A DNA stretch of 64,000 nucleotides from Lineus longissimus (lineage: Eukaryota > Nemertea > Pilidiophora > Heteronemertea > Lineidae): positions 13,346,437-13,410,436 of the forward strand of contig NC_088313.1 in assembly GCF_910592395.1 (NCBI RefSeq), given 5' to 3'. Positions 12,120 to 23,759 of the stretch are shown here, piece by piece. A program made the position numbers and the translations under genes. Numbering within the stretch: position 1 is the first letter of the stretch; each line of letters opens with the position of its first letter. The notes under the pieces are model-generated. The model was not told where the DNA came from. It did not search any database and saw only the letters and a program-made list of their open reading frames with translations.

Positions 12120-12258
12120 CCAATACATTGGGTGATATAAATAAAGACTAGCAAATGCTTTTATCTAAATCTCCATGTACATTCACACTAGGCCTTTCTG
12201 TATAAAACTGAAGTAAAAGCATTTGCTAGTCTTTATTCATATCACCCGTTTGTATTGG
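12120..12258. repeat. Near-perfect foldback (hairpin) element
   Basis: Arms of about 43 bp: AATAAAGACTAGCAAATGCT at left and its exact complement AGCATTTGCTAGTCTTTATT at right, extended outward by CCAATACA/TGTATTGG and GGTGATAT/ATATCACC. The loop is about 50 bp. Confidence 0.8.
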
Positions 12259-13014
12259 CATTGTGACTTCCTGACTTGTTATGGACTTCCTGACTTGTCA
12301 TGGTTGTCCCATGACGTGTTATCATAGTCACAACCACACATAGGAAACAATTCTGGATGGAAAAAATGCATCTCATCCCATGCAGTTTTGTCCACCTTAT
12401 TCAACAGTGGCAAAACATCTTTAAAGCATTGCAGCAGTAGTCTGGCTTTTGGACCGACAGAGGTCGTATCTTCAACAATAGTAGTCGTTTGACATGTGCA
12501 TATATCCTCCCTGTGCAGCCCATTGCGTCATCCTAATATGGTCTCCCTATGAGGCTGGTCCACTGCGTCCAGATCGCGTGCAGCAAGTACATCCTGGATC
12601 ATGCATTTTCACAAATAAAATGGGAGGTAAGTGACTTGCTTGAGGATTCAAGAATCTAACAAACAAACTTGTCTCCTAGATGTTGACAAGATTGTGACAG
12701 TCAGCTGTCTTGATGTAAAATGTGTTGTTGTAGAGCATACTACTATCTAAAAGCAGTATTTGGAATAATTTCAGAGAGTGATGTGTACCTGGATCAAAGG
12801 TCAGACCTAACTCATCAATTATGGGGGCCAAGTGACTTGCTTAGTGACATAAAGACAGTCCTCACAGGACAGATTGTGACAATATAAAACTTGTATACAA
12901 AGATGATATTGATCAAATTAACAGTTGAAAACCTACGGTTATGTAGAATGATATCTGAAAAAGGATATACAACAGTTGACAACGAGATAAGAGTAGTTAA
13001 TAAGGGGAAATTAT

Positions 13015-13119
13015 ACAGCACAACCCCTTGTCTCTCATTCCCAACCCTCATAATGCGCAGCCAAATTATTTCGTCACGCATGCGCAGTAGCCTCCTTGTT
13101 CAGTCTGCAAGTTGCCAAG
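13015..13119 (+). promoter_or_regulatory. Candidate promoter of the PWWP2-type gene
   Basis: Immediately upstream of the start codon are two TGCGCA-type words. One lies within CACGCATGCGCAG (about 13076-13088), a close match to the palindromic NRF1 site GCGCATGCGC. The start codon itself sits in GCCAAGATGGCCGAC, which resembles a YY1-type AAGATGGC element. No TATA box is seen. This arrangement fits a housekeeping promoter; the binding itself is inferred. Confidence 0.5.
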
Positions 13120-15103
13120 ATGGCCGACTTAAAAGAAAATAAAGCCCGATTATTAAAGGGTTCAAAACATATGATATGCGTTGAAGAAGCAGTAGATAAT
13201 GTGATAGTTGTTCGCTTAGACATACGTGGCACAGTTTATAGGGGTGTTTTGTTAAATTCCACAAGCGAGTAAGTGAGGCTTTGGGCATGAATTCGGGCCC
13301 CTCGTGCATACAAAATGGCAATTTTCTGTACATTTTTCTTTCTCCCTAATTTTTCATAATCCGTGCCCTTTGTTATTGAGTATGTCGGAATTGCTCTTCG
13401 TCTGACACTTCTTTGTTATCTTCTCTTGTAGAAATATACCATATGGGGTAAATTTGAGCCGTATTCGTGGAGATGTAGCCAGCAAAGCAGACCCATGTCC
13501 ACAATCGGACAAGAAATCTTCCATTGAAAACTCGAGCGTGGTGGCCCGGCACACATACGTCGCAGATTCTCCAGGAGAGGCGCCTCAAATCTCACAGCCA
13601 GCTTCTCAAGTATTTAATAAGAGTTGGAAGGACAAGACGATACGTAATATTCGGCTACGCCCGCGGCAGGTTTTGTGTTCGAAGTGTAAAGCAAGTTGCA
13701 ACGAGGGTGGTGAGGCCAGGAAGGCGCCCCCAAATCCACCCACGAAACAACCAACTCCTCTTCCCCCACAAATAATGCCTCATCCTAGGGTGGTCCTAAG
13801 AAAACGGCGGTCAGAATTTGTGACAATTGACGACCCAGAATATATGGGGTCGAAGAAAATTAAGCTCAGTTCTACACCGATTATAAAGAAAACTAGCCCT
13901 GTTATCAAAATCTCATTTGCTAACCCGCAGGGGAAAGGTACCGTTGTTGAAATCGCGCCTAAGGTTCAGACTGAGTGTGGATCGGATAGTGATACTGATG
14001 ACTACGAGTATTTGAGATTAATGGATGGGAAAGGGGATGCCACTGATGGTCATGACATGGGTGTGTACGGACACAAAAAGGTGAAAAAGTCTTTGAAGAA
14101 AGCAAGAGAAAACAAAACTGCTCAAAGTCCTTTGTATGAACCAGCACCTGAGACAACTAAGCGCACAAAGCACAATAAGCACAAAGTTAAACATAGGCAC
14201 AGACATCGCCATGGCGGTACGAAACAGGGACGACACAAACAGAAGAAAGAAATAAAATCGGAAAAATATGACTTTCCTACACCGCTCTCGCCCGCATCAA
14301 TTGCAATGCCAAGCCCTCGGGAAGGCGGCAATACCCCAAGTAGTAACTCCCATGGTGGGTATCAAGGGGTACCAGGCTTGTGGCCTGGTCAACCAATAGG
14401 TATGGAGAGTCCCGCTGCTACACCAGTTAGTCCCATGAGACAAGTAAACCCTCTTTACTCTCCGATGATAAGCGAACAGCAAAGCGATGACAGTGAAAAT
14501 ACATTGGTGCCCACTTCTAATGACGGACTCGTGACGCTTCTGAAACCATGTCGCGGTGCATCAATGGAGTCTCCTGTCTCTCGTGGGACAGCAGAGAACG
14601 TTTTGTCAAGTAACAATCGCGTTGGGAATACCGACAATTCAGATTCTGCTTCAAATTCCGATTCATCGGAATATGCGAGTCAGGCACCGCCTAATATGGA
14701 CACAGTAGAACAGATACGCCCTCTGATGATGAGGATTCAGACAAAATATGTGAAAAAGGTTGTCCTTGATGACGGTCGCGGTATTGGTGTGGGCGACATC
14801 GTTTGGGGGAAAATTCACGGTTTTCCCTGGTGGCCCGGTCGTGTGAACTCAATCAGTATCAGTCAGAAGGACAATGGAGTAATGATATCCCAACAAGCTC
14901 ATGTATCTTGGTTCGGGTCGTCGACGATGTCCAACATGCTCTGCTCCGATCTGTTTCCATTCTTGGAAGAGTTCAAGCTACGCTTCAAGAAGAAAAAACG
15001 TGGCCCGTACAAGATTGCTATCAAGCAAGCGACAATGGCAGCCCAGGCGCTGCTCGGAGACGACCATCCAGTGTATGAATTGGATGGTCTCGATACATTA
15101 TAA
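13120..15103 (+). CDS. PWWP2: PWWP2-type PWWP domain protein (PWWP2A/PWWP2B homologue)
   Basis: Two exons, 13120-13268 and 13432-15103 (phase-2 intron, GTAAGT donor, TTGTAG acceptor), give 606 residues. Exon 1 encodes the short N-terminal fold of vertebrate PWWP2A/B and joins in frame to NIPYGV in exon 2. A conserved LRPRQVLCSKCKAS segment lies near residue 120. A long low-complexity middle follows (Ser/Pro/Asn, His/Lys/Arg-rich near residues 240-265). The PWWP domain occupies about residues 490-590, with GFPWWPGRV at about 512-520 and a SWFGS segment. PWWP2 proteins are nuclear chromatin readers that bind H3K36-methylated and H2A.Z nucleosomes and NuRD-type complexes; that role is carried over from the family. 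Human PWWP2A is of broadly similar length. The ATG was chosen for its strong context and its match to the family N-terminus. Confidence 0.9.
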
Positions 15104-15453
15104 CTTGTAAGTGGTCATTGTCTACATGCGCTTTTGCAGGCTAGTGATACCGGTATTTGTCAACACAATGAAATTTCATGGTCAGAACCTTCTGAACACA
15201 CCTTGACCAAAAGTAAACAAAGGCAGAAGACTTTATACAGTCTTTGTTATCATTTGTTACCACACCATTGAGCCCCTTGAGACAAGTAAACGTTTACATA
15301 GAATTGGAATCGATGTCCAGATAACACTTTAGTTACTGTATAGTACTAGAACTAGAAGTTACGACACCAATACATAGAATATAACACTGGACCTGAGTTC
15401 TTTTCTCAGTTCCTGTAGCTTCTTGTGTGTAGTCTCAATGGATGGTTTGCGAA

Positions 15454-15459
15454 AATAAA
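15454..15459 (+). terminator. Possible poly(A) signal of the PWWP2-type gene
   Basis: AATAAA lies about 350 nt after the stop codon. It is the first canonical signal noticed downstream of the gene. Confidence 0.4.
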
Positions 15460-17518
15460 TTTCGGCCATTTTGAAAAGCTCTTCTTGCAGGCAGCTTAAG
15501 TTTACCATGACATAAATTCATGTTTTCAATCGATGCATCACCAAAGGCATTCGAAATATCATGAACATTGGAAGACATGGACAACTTCAAGTAAATTAAA
15601 TAGCTTGTTTATTTTTTTTAAACTATTACTTTTATGTGATGGTAAATATACGTTGCCTGTGAAAAGGGCTTTTCAAAAGGGCCAGAATTTATTTTTGCAG
15701 GTTGTCTATGGAAACAAGACTGCACGGCAATGCATTGAAAAAACTGACATGACGCCATGCGATTGTGATTCTAATTCAAATCTTTATGTCTTCTACTTTC
15801 AGGTTCACTACATTTCAAAAATGATCTTCTTCTGCAACATTCGCTTTATCCTTGGTGCCAAAACAAGAACGTCTGGTGATGGGAGGTGGAGGGAGGCAAA
15901 ACAATACCGACCTACAATTACACAGACATGATAGACGCTCAAAGTCTGTGTAACAGTAACCTAGGTCCATGTACATTGTATGATTCTAGTCATTTTCATG
16001 CAGCTGTCAATTTAAACCCTGTACCCCCTCTCAGAGGTCACGACTAATTTAGTGTCAAGTTCCATGTGAACAGTTGTTTGGCTCGTTGACATTTCGTCGA
16101 CCAGAAAACTATGTAGGTGTTTAAAATGTTTCAACTATTTCTTAGTTCACAATAAACATGATAGAAAGCTATTTATAGTCAGGAAAAAAAATTTGAAAAT
16201 GTAGAGCCCCTGGCAGTTTCAAGTCCGTAGTGAATTAGTTTTGAATCTTGGCCCAGGAAAAAAGTGTGTCCTATTAATTGGTGATTGTCAAAGGGGGGGG
16301 TACAGGGTTTACCGCTGTATTACATGTAGTTCCTGTTGGTCGTGTCTGTGCTGTATGGTAAAAATAACAAAACGTCGCTTTATTCTCTGTAGCGTAATAC
16401 AAAAATTGTAGACAGCGTGCTGGAATTACTTTGCTAGATCTTTTCGGGATTGTTTTATACAATGCTAACTATGTTTACAATATCATTATCACATATTCAC
16501 ATTCACATGCATCGCGTATTAATGGATGTTGCCAATCTCCTTGGGTTTCGATTTCGAAATGCAACCATCAATGAATTAGTCCTCTGTTCAATACTAATCT
16601 TGAAAGGCTGTTAGTGGTATTTAGAGTGTACGCATACACCCCGGTAGTAAGGGATGTCATCCGGCCAGGAAAAGTCAGCTACTGACCATTCTGACTGACA
16701 TTGTGACTGATTGGAAAAAGTACAGTTGGCGTGTCCTTGCATCCTGACGTCTCGACCTCATTTGCAAGATGTTCATTGTCCCTTGTGACTCCCCTGGTCT
16801 TTTTTGTTTGGCTGCTCATCCATTCGTCATTATTTGTGATGTGTCTCATTCTTGATCACGATTTATCAATGTTGTCGGTAAAAAATGTTATCACAACCAT
16901 GACGCATTCTAGCTCAGATTTTTTAAAGAATATACATGTACCCAGTACTATTTGCTTGGGTTGAAACTACTTCTTCCAGCGGAATACACCTACTGGTATT
17001 GTGTGTGGAGAAGTGTACTTTTGTTGTAAACTTTCATAAATTTGTGAACTTTTTTTTCTCAATCATTTTGAACTTAGATAGGCCAAGTGCATATCTCTTG
17101 AAAATTGAATTTGTGAACTGACATTATGGATTTTCCTACTGAATCCAGGTGTCAATTAAGAAGTTTCTGGGAGTTGAGAATATTCTTACCAAGTTTCATT
17201 ATGATAGCATTTGCGACTTTTGAAATACAATTGAAATGACTTTTTAGGCAGAATAATATTAAAGTAGTGAGTATGTAATTAGTGTCGGGCAGACCGTTCA
17301 TTTGCTCTACAGGTATCAAGCTGTATCAAACCAACAAGTAAATATTGACTGATTTGTAATTGGAACGCTGAGGCGTACCCCTTTAAAAGCTCAAGTGCAG
17401 TATATTGCATTATATTGTACACTGGTCTGCTTGCTGGATCTTCAACTAGATGTTTGTATTGTAATGTGGATCACTCAAACAATAGTGCAATGTTTTGGAA
17501 ATTAGAAATTTTCAAGTA
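15460..17518. other. Intergenic, no gene seen
   Basis: Several 60-130-codon open frames occur here, but none has recognisable motifs or splice support. Confidence 0.45.
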
Positions 17519-17646
17519 TTAAGGTAAAGTGGTACAATTATTGCCCCAGTACAATTATACCCCAGTACAATTATACCCCTACTGCAGTGTAAAACACACA
17601 AAGGCTATAATTGTCCCGTGCCTATCATTGTACCACTTCGCCTTAA
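17519..17646. mobile_element. Palindromic MITE, GTGGTACAATTA family
   Basis: TTAAGGTAAAGTGGTACAAT faces ATTGTACCACTTCGCCTTAA, with the inner motif CAGTACAATTATACC duplicated. Related to 5328-5463. Confidence 0.7.
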
Positions 17647-18301
17647 CCAATTCTGTATGATTCAGCCTGGTCTCGTGGCACACTCCCCTGTTGTGTATTA
17701 CTCGTTTAAAACAGAGCGTTGAAACTTTCTGAGCGGTGAGAATTATTTCAGGGATGTTCACTGGAGAAAGACGATATTTTTAAGTTTGGATTTTTTCCAA
17801 ACCATCTGACATGTCTAATGGCTATATTAGTCAGGTTTGATTTATTTACTGTATTAGCTCTTTACCGAAATGGAATATCACAGTGTTCAGTGGATCCTGT
17901 ACATTGCTTTTCTAATAAATGTGTATGTAATCAAATATCTTATTTCTAGTTTTCTCAGTTTTCCGATTGCCGAGTTTCTGTTTGGCTAAACCAGTCAGGA
18001 GCCATTGAGACCTTACACATGGCATTTGTTTCAGTATTTTTTCAGGACCGCTTCTGACGAACGAACCTTTTCCTTCACGGCAATAGGCTAAGTTACATCC
18101 AAACCTTTGCCAAACCAGTGGTCTTCCAATGATGATATGTTCACATCTGTATACCCTGGTGGTAGGAAGTGCTGTCAGTGTGTGACGCAAAAGCCTTCTC
18201 TCCTATAAACACCTTCAGCACCAGTGTTACACCCCCCCCCCCCCCCCCCCCCAACACACCCACTTCAGACCCCCAGAAAAAAGAGTACAAGAGATAGCAG
18301 C

Positions 18302-19351
18302 GGCTTGTGGTATTCGACTCGATGACTCGACGACGCGATGGCTCGATGACGCGATCGTTGCTATGGATTTTGCTAAAATACGGAATCCCATGATCCTGGT
18401 CTCCGGGCTACCGCTGCAACAGCAGAGGTTTTAGCTCGGCCTTCACATACCCAGCTACGGTATGTGGAAGGATGTGCCCCCCCCCCAGCCATGGCCACTG
18501 AAGATTGGTCCCCGCGATTGATTTTGATATTTAAAGGACTCGTGGAAGTTTCATAGCATGCAAAATGACCGGAGATTTAATTGACAAACAAGCTTCTAGT
18601 GGCCAATGTCAGATGTCATGTGGTAGTCTGTCAAGAATCGGAATTTCGCATATGTACAGTTTTTTAGACTCAGTCACTCAGTCCCTCTTCTGTCCCTTGA
18701 CATCTGCCCCCCCCCCCCCCCCCCCCCCCCAATACATCAGCCCCTATACATGCTTTCCGAAATTGGTGGCTTGCATTGGAACTAACTTTTTCCCCCTTGT
18801 CCGTCATTAAAGGCATTCAAGTGTGTTGGTCAACCATGACTATCTCCTTTGTCCCTCCACCACAGGCCTAGTTTCCCCTTATGACATCACTATTTCGGAC
18901 ACTCAGCGCCCCATTTCTGGAAAGGTGTATAGGACATTTAATATTGCCGTGCTGAACGGATATCCAGAGCCAACCTTGTCTCCAGGAAATCGCGTGTCAT
19001 TTTAACATTGGAATTTCTGCTCGTAAAGAACCTGGGTAGGAGGTTGATCTGAACCAGCTATATTTAGGTGTATTAGCTGTATTGACGGTAAGATACCAGT
19101 GGCTTGTATAGCAACATGGCGCATGGTTTTATCAAAAATGCGAACTTGTAGGAAACGAAAAATGGTCGGATTAGATACGGTGAAAACAGCTGGAAAGGGG
19201 TTGGTAATGATCGGTTCTTTTTTATTTTCCTCCACTTATGATTCTATGTATAAATTACAGTCCAAGCAGTGATATTCTTTAAAAAGATTCCAACCGGATC
19301 GCGTCATCGAGTCATCGCGTCGTCGAGTCATCGAGTCGAATACCACAAGCC
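18302..19351. mobile_element. Complete 1050-bp TIR transposon with 9-bp target duplication
   Basis: Terminal inverted repeats of about 53 bp start GGCTTGTGGTATTCGACTCG and end with the complement. They are flanked by identical GATAGCAGC at 18293-18301 and 19352-19360. The inner part of each TIR is a chain of CGATGACTCGA/CGACGCGATG words. The interior has long poly-C runs and no transposase-sized frame, so the element is non-autonomous. A 9-bp duplication with long TIRs fits a Mutator-like superfamily; hAT (8 bp) is the alternative. Confidence 0.85.
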
Positions 19352-19360
19352 GATAGCAGC

Positions 19361-20440
19361 TGCATAAGGTCTTTTGCAGTAACTTCTCGAAGACAAGGTC
19401 TTCTTGAATCAATAGAGTTATGTTAGCTACACTCCTTTACTATACTTTATTTTTTTGTTGAAATAATGACGAAAATGACCCACTTTCCAACACCCCCTGA
19501 CCCCCCAAAAAAATTCGTGGGGTCTGAACAGCTTTATTTTTATTTAGCGGTTTGGTCTTGTTAGTTCGTCCCTCACCTGAAAGATGGCGATGGCGTAGTT
19601 CATTGGTAACCAGCTCAAAGAGGGGGGGGGGGGGGGGCTTTGGGCCACGTAGAGAACAAAAGGCTCCTGGAAGAAGCACAAGCGCCTTGCACAAGCGCTT
19701 TGATCAGGCAAACATGGAATATGGAAAAGCGCTACGGGAGCATCCATTAAGCACGAAAACGCCGATGTTTAGACCCCCTCCCCCTGGTATGCACCTTGTA
19801 TGCATTGCCTCAAACCCCCCCCCCCCCCCTACGAGTGTACGCCTAGAGACCACTTTATCATTTTCCGAAGTGTAATGTGCTAACTAACCTCATTCAGTAC
19901 GACTGCGGCGCCAGCCGGTTTGGCGGGCGGACTGCGCATTAACGCTGACATGCAAGGAGGATACCGCGGTGACGTCACGGCTTTTCCAAGATGACATGGC
20001 ACACACGCGGGAAAACGGCGCGGGAAACAGCTAAACCTCGTATAGTGGGGTCGACGGGGGGGGGGGTGACATCAGAACCCAGTCAAGTTTCCGGCCTCAT
20101 GTGCAATACCAGTGACGGTAATCTATCTAATTAAAACATGTGTTTTTGTCATGATGAGGGTTAAGGGACTGCTGAATGGATCAACTAATTTTTCATCAGA
20201 TAAACCAGGATGTCTTCTGGTCGGAGTGGACTGGTTGTCTCATTGATGATGACTGGTGGCAGCATAAATCTGAGGTTGTGTGCACTAAAACGGAGTGAAC
20301 CGACATTGCAGTGATTCAAACTTAATCGGTCATCGTCTAAGGTCATAAGACTCTTTCCCGATGAATCTTCGTTAAACAATGTGGTAAAAATAATTCTCCA
20401 ACAGACATGAACAAACAACACAATCAAAATATTTTCATAC
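19361..20440. other. Intergenic, no gene seen
   Basis: Poly-G (about 19622-19637) and poly-C (about 19818-19831) runs create proline- or glycine-rich open frames on both strands; these are composition artefacts. The GC-rich stretch 19900-20060 has no identified gene. Confidence 0.45.
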
Positions 20441-20444
20441 AGCC

Positions 20445-20450
20445 TTTATT
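20445..20450 (-). terminator. Poly(A) signal of the small secreted peptide gene
   Basis: AATAAA on the minus strand, about 50 nt after the stop codon at 20499-20501, in the right place to end this short transcript. Confidence 0.6.
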
Positions 20451-20498
20451 TCAAATTGCTGTACACTGAAATGGCTTTATTTGTTTCTTCTGGCCGAT

Positions 20499-20955
20499 TT
20501 ACTTTCCCCCACCACCGCACATGCCGTTCTCCAGCATCACCATGCCGCCTGGACACTCCTCAGCGGCCACAACCACTACTTGCATCATTGCCATGGCAAC
20601 GGCTACAACAAAAACAACCTGAAACGGGAATATTTCAATGTATAGGGCAACACGCTAAAAAAACATTTGTCAGTGGAACAAAGGCTGAGACTGACCAAAC
20701 AATTGAGCTGTAGTGGATTCTATCATGCGCTTTTAACACTGTTTAATCTCTGACATTGAAGGTAGTGGGTCTCTACAGGACCATACCTTCATCCGTCACT
20801 ATATATCATATGGAAGGACGCTTCTAAAGTGCGGACGGCTAACCGTCGCCGGCCTTTTCTAACGAAAATATCTGTTTTCTATGGTGATTGTCTTTGGACA
20901 CTCAACGATAATGAAAGGAGCGGGATATACTTACAATTTTCTGTGAGGCATTCAT
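20499..20955 (-). CDS. Small secreted two-cysteine peptide precursor
   Basis: Minus-strand coding exons 20935-20955 and 20499-20618 are joined across a GTAAGT donor and TTTCAG acceptor and encode 46 residues. A 5' untranslated exon (about 21532-21570, GTGAGT donor) splices to an acceptor at 21001, just before the coding exon. The precursor starts MNASQKIVVFVVAVAMAMM, a typical hydrophobic signal peptide with a likely cut after VVVVAA. The predicted mature peptide is about 20 residues with Cys-x(11)-Cys (ECPGG...NGMC) and a GGGGK tail. A TATA box upstream and AATAAA downstream complete a coherent gene. The family is not recognised; a hormone-like, antimicrobial or matrix peptide are all possible. 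The C-terminal Gly-Lys could be trimmed and amidated, which is speculation. Confidence 0.65.
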
Positions 20956-21593
20956 AGCTGCGATTTTTATCAGTGGTTAGGATCACACGAATGGGTTGGT
21001 CTGCAAAAAAGCCCAAGAAATTATGAGTAGTGAGAACTGTGCATAAATTGAGTATATCACGAGGTAAATATAATTCCCCGTGGCGTGTAAATTCAACGTC
21101 GCAGATGAAGTCGATCAGTCAGTCGAATCAGTCCCAATCGGGTCCATTCGCGTCACCATCACCAAGTTGACCATGGCTCAACGCAAGGACTCATTCTTAT
21201 GAATTTTTGGTGTGGATCTAAAGGCCATAGTACCTGTTTTTTTTCCATAGATATACTCCGACCATACCTACGACTGGCCATTCTGAACTATCAGAGGTAC
21301 TCCGTCCGAAGCCTTCCCTGCTGGTCGGCGTTTTGGAGTCCAAAACTTGATGCTCAAGATAACGACTCTTACTGATGGCACCAGGACAGCTATAGGCCTA
21401 CCTGAACTTAAAATCCATGGGTAAAGGATCAAATAGATATACAAGAGGTCAGTAGTGGCCAAGCCACATTGTTAGAGCTATCGTCCACAGTTATATATAA
21501 AATCGGGATAAATTAATTGATATTTACTCACCAGGTTCTACAGTGTTGCAATGGTAATATCGCGGGATATGTCACCCGATGTCTAAGCAGCAC

Positions 21594-21604
21594 GTTTTAT
21601 ATAA
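21594..21604 (-). promoter_or_regulatory. TATA box of the small secreted peptide gene
   Basis: On the minus strand TTATATAAAAC lies about 60 nt upstream of the first donor (21532), so transcription would start near 21570. A strong TATA box is unlike the promoter of the PWWP2-type gene and fits a tissue-specific, strongly expressed gene. Confidence 0.55.
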
Positions 21605-21609
21605 CATCA

Positions 21610-22415
21610 TGACACTAATACTCAAAGCTGTTGACATCAATCGATGACCACAGATGTCATTGCCGTCTTCAACTATTCAATAACCTGCCCTTCCTTGAAT
21701 GATGGATGAACTCCGGATGAACCATTCAATTGATCTGATAAAGTTTTGGACGTTTGGAAGGCTGATAATTGACTTCCATGAACCGCCACGTGTTGCAATT
21801 TCAAATCTAGTTTTGTAAACAACTTCTAAAAACAGCCATCCACACTATCAAGACAGACGACAACATGAAACACTATGAGCGAAAACAAACTACATGTAAT
21901 GACTTTCTCAAATGACTAGACTGTAGCTTGCTCTTGTAGCAGGAGCCAACAGGAGTCAGTTCGCATCCGGAGATGTCACATTTCCTTGATCAGGAGAAAA
22001 CGTAAGACGATCTCATCGTCTACATCAGGAGGCATCCAATGCAGCCTCTTCAGTCATAGTTCCGCGCTTAAAGTCGAGTCGAGACAACATCAGAGGTCTC
22101 ATGCTCATAGTAAAAGACAATGCCTTGCACAGCTCCAACCAAGATGACAACACGAGACAGTCAACTAATTCAGCATCATAAATCCACTGGCCTAGGTAGT
22201 CAATATGCTAATTTGGATAATGCCATCAAAATCAATATCCATATCTAACCACTAAATGTCTTTTGTGTTGTTGTCCAAAATCATTTGATTTTTAATTGAT
22301 CCTCTGTGCAGAAAGCAGCAGGTGTTTTGCGATACCATCAACATTTTATCCATCATCACTCAACAATGCCGATCAGCTTCCAAACGGTCAGTATGATGTG
22401 GGAGCACTTGGGGAT
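21610..22415. other. Upstream region of the peptide gene, no gene seen
   Basis: No exon-like segment identified. Any regulatory elements of the peptide gene would lie here, but none could be named. Confidence 0.4.
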
Positions 22416-22800
22416 GATCTGATTGCATGTGGTTGGCAGTCGCTGAAGTGGGGAAACCACACTAGAATCCACATTACAACTTCAGTTTAATCTGATTGCA
22501 TGTGGTTGGCAGTCGCTAAAGTGGGGAAACCACACTAGAATCCACATTATAATTTCAATTTAATCTGATTGCATGTGGTTGGCAGTCGCTAAAGTGGCGA
22601 AACCACACTAGAATCCACATTATAACTTCAGTTTAATCTGATAGAATGTGGTTGGCAGTCGCTGAAGTGGCGAAACCACACTAGAATTCACATTTATAAT
22701 TTCAGTTTAATTTGTGGCACAAATTCTATCATTTGATAGAACTGAGACGATCTGATTGCATGTGGTTGGCAGTCGCTGAAGTGGGGAATCCAGATTCATG
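22416..22800. repeat. 73-bp tandem repeat, four to five copies
   Basis: Units beginning TCTGATTGCATGTGGTTGGC start at 22418, 22491, 22564 and 22637 (exact 73-bp spacing). A further diverged copy lies at 22751 after a short interruption. Confidence 0.85.
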
Positions 22801-22974
22801 ATTTCAGTTTAATTTGGCACAATTTCTACTATTTGATACCATCAGATGTTTGAATACTTGGGGGGCGGGGGGGGGGGGTCGAATCCACTCTAATGACTTC
22901 ACTTTACTACATATGTTTGGCATCAAATGAACTGAAATTCCTTCATGAAAGGTCCAAACAGGTGTTGTTAAGAG

Positions 22975-23072
22975 ACCTGCCTAAAGTATGCGCCAACAGT
23001 AGGGATTAAACCAGGGACCTCATGACCGCTAGTCAAGATACCCAAGACACAACACCACTGAGCCAACTCCTT
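22975..23072 (-). mobile_element. tRNA-derived SINE fragment
   Basis: On the minus strand TGGCTCAGTGGTGTTGTGTC (A-box-like) and GGTCCCTGGTTTAATCCC (B-box-like) are spaced as in a tRNA, followed by a non-tRNA tail. The stems are poor, so it is not a functional tRNA. Confidence 0.55.
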
Positions 23073-23759
23073 AAATGAGCAGGTATACGTAACAGACACA
23101 TCACGGCTCGGCCACTCTAAGAATGACTTCCCATACTCAACTATTTTTGAAACTTCCATGAAATTCTCTAAGACGGGGTTGCATCGTCGATAGGTGATTC
23201 AAACTGTATAACTCGGTCCATCAACCCTCTATCTTAGAAATGAAGGGACGCGTAATACGGCTTTGGAGCTTGGTGCATTGATTTCTAAGGTGAGGCTGTT
23301 TATAATTAAGATGGATTCAAATGATACATTCCATTCAGCTTCGCCTTAAGAGAGTATGGACAAGCAGACCTTTTTTAGTTCCGTGCATCAGTAAAAAGGA
23401 TGTCCCAGTATCATGATATTGACAAATCTTTCATTGACTGTCTCGCTTTAATTCAGATGTGAATACTGGTTTATTATAATATTGACCAACACTAGGCGAT
23501 AAAAGAAACGAGGAAATGTACAGTTACAAGATTGTCACAAGATTGTCTTCTTGTATAAGGATTGACCTACCTGCTCTTGTGCATTGACTACACTCCGAAC
23601 GCATTGGACCGACCTTGTCATGTCACCCGGTAAGGGGACCCAATTAGAGGATGACGCAATGTAATGCCCAGGGAGTCCAGCATTGACCAGCACAGCACTA
23701 ACCAATGTAACATTGGTCCATATCGTCATATATCAGGTTGTGACTATCCTTGAGGTTGA
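23073..23759. other. Intergenic, no gene seen
   Basis: No coding or structured element recognised. Confidence 0.45.

Noticed and set aside
19440-19875. Proline/glycine-rich open frames on both strands
   Set aside because: Created by poly-G and poly-C runs; no splice sites or domains.
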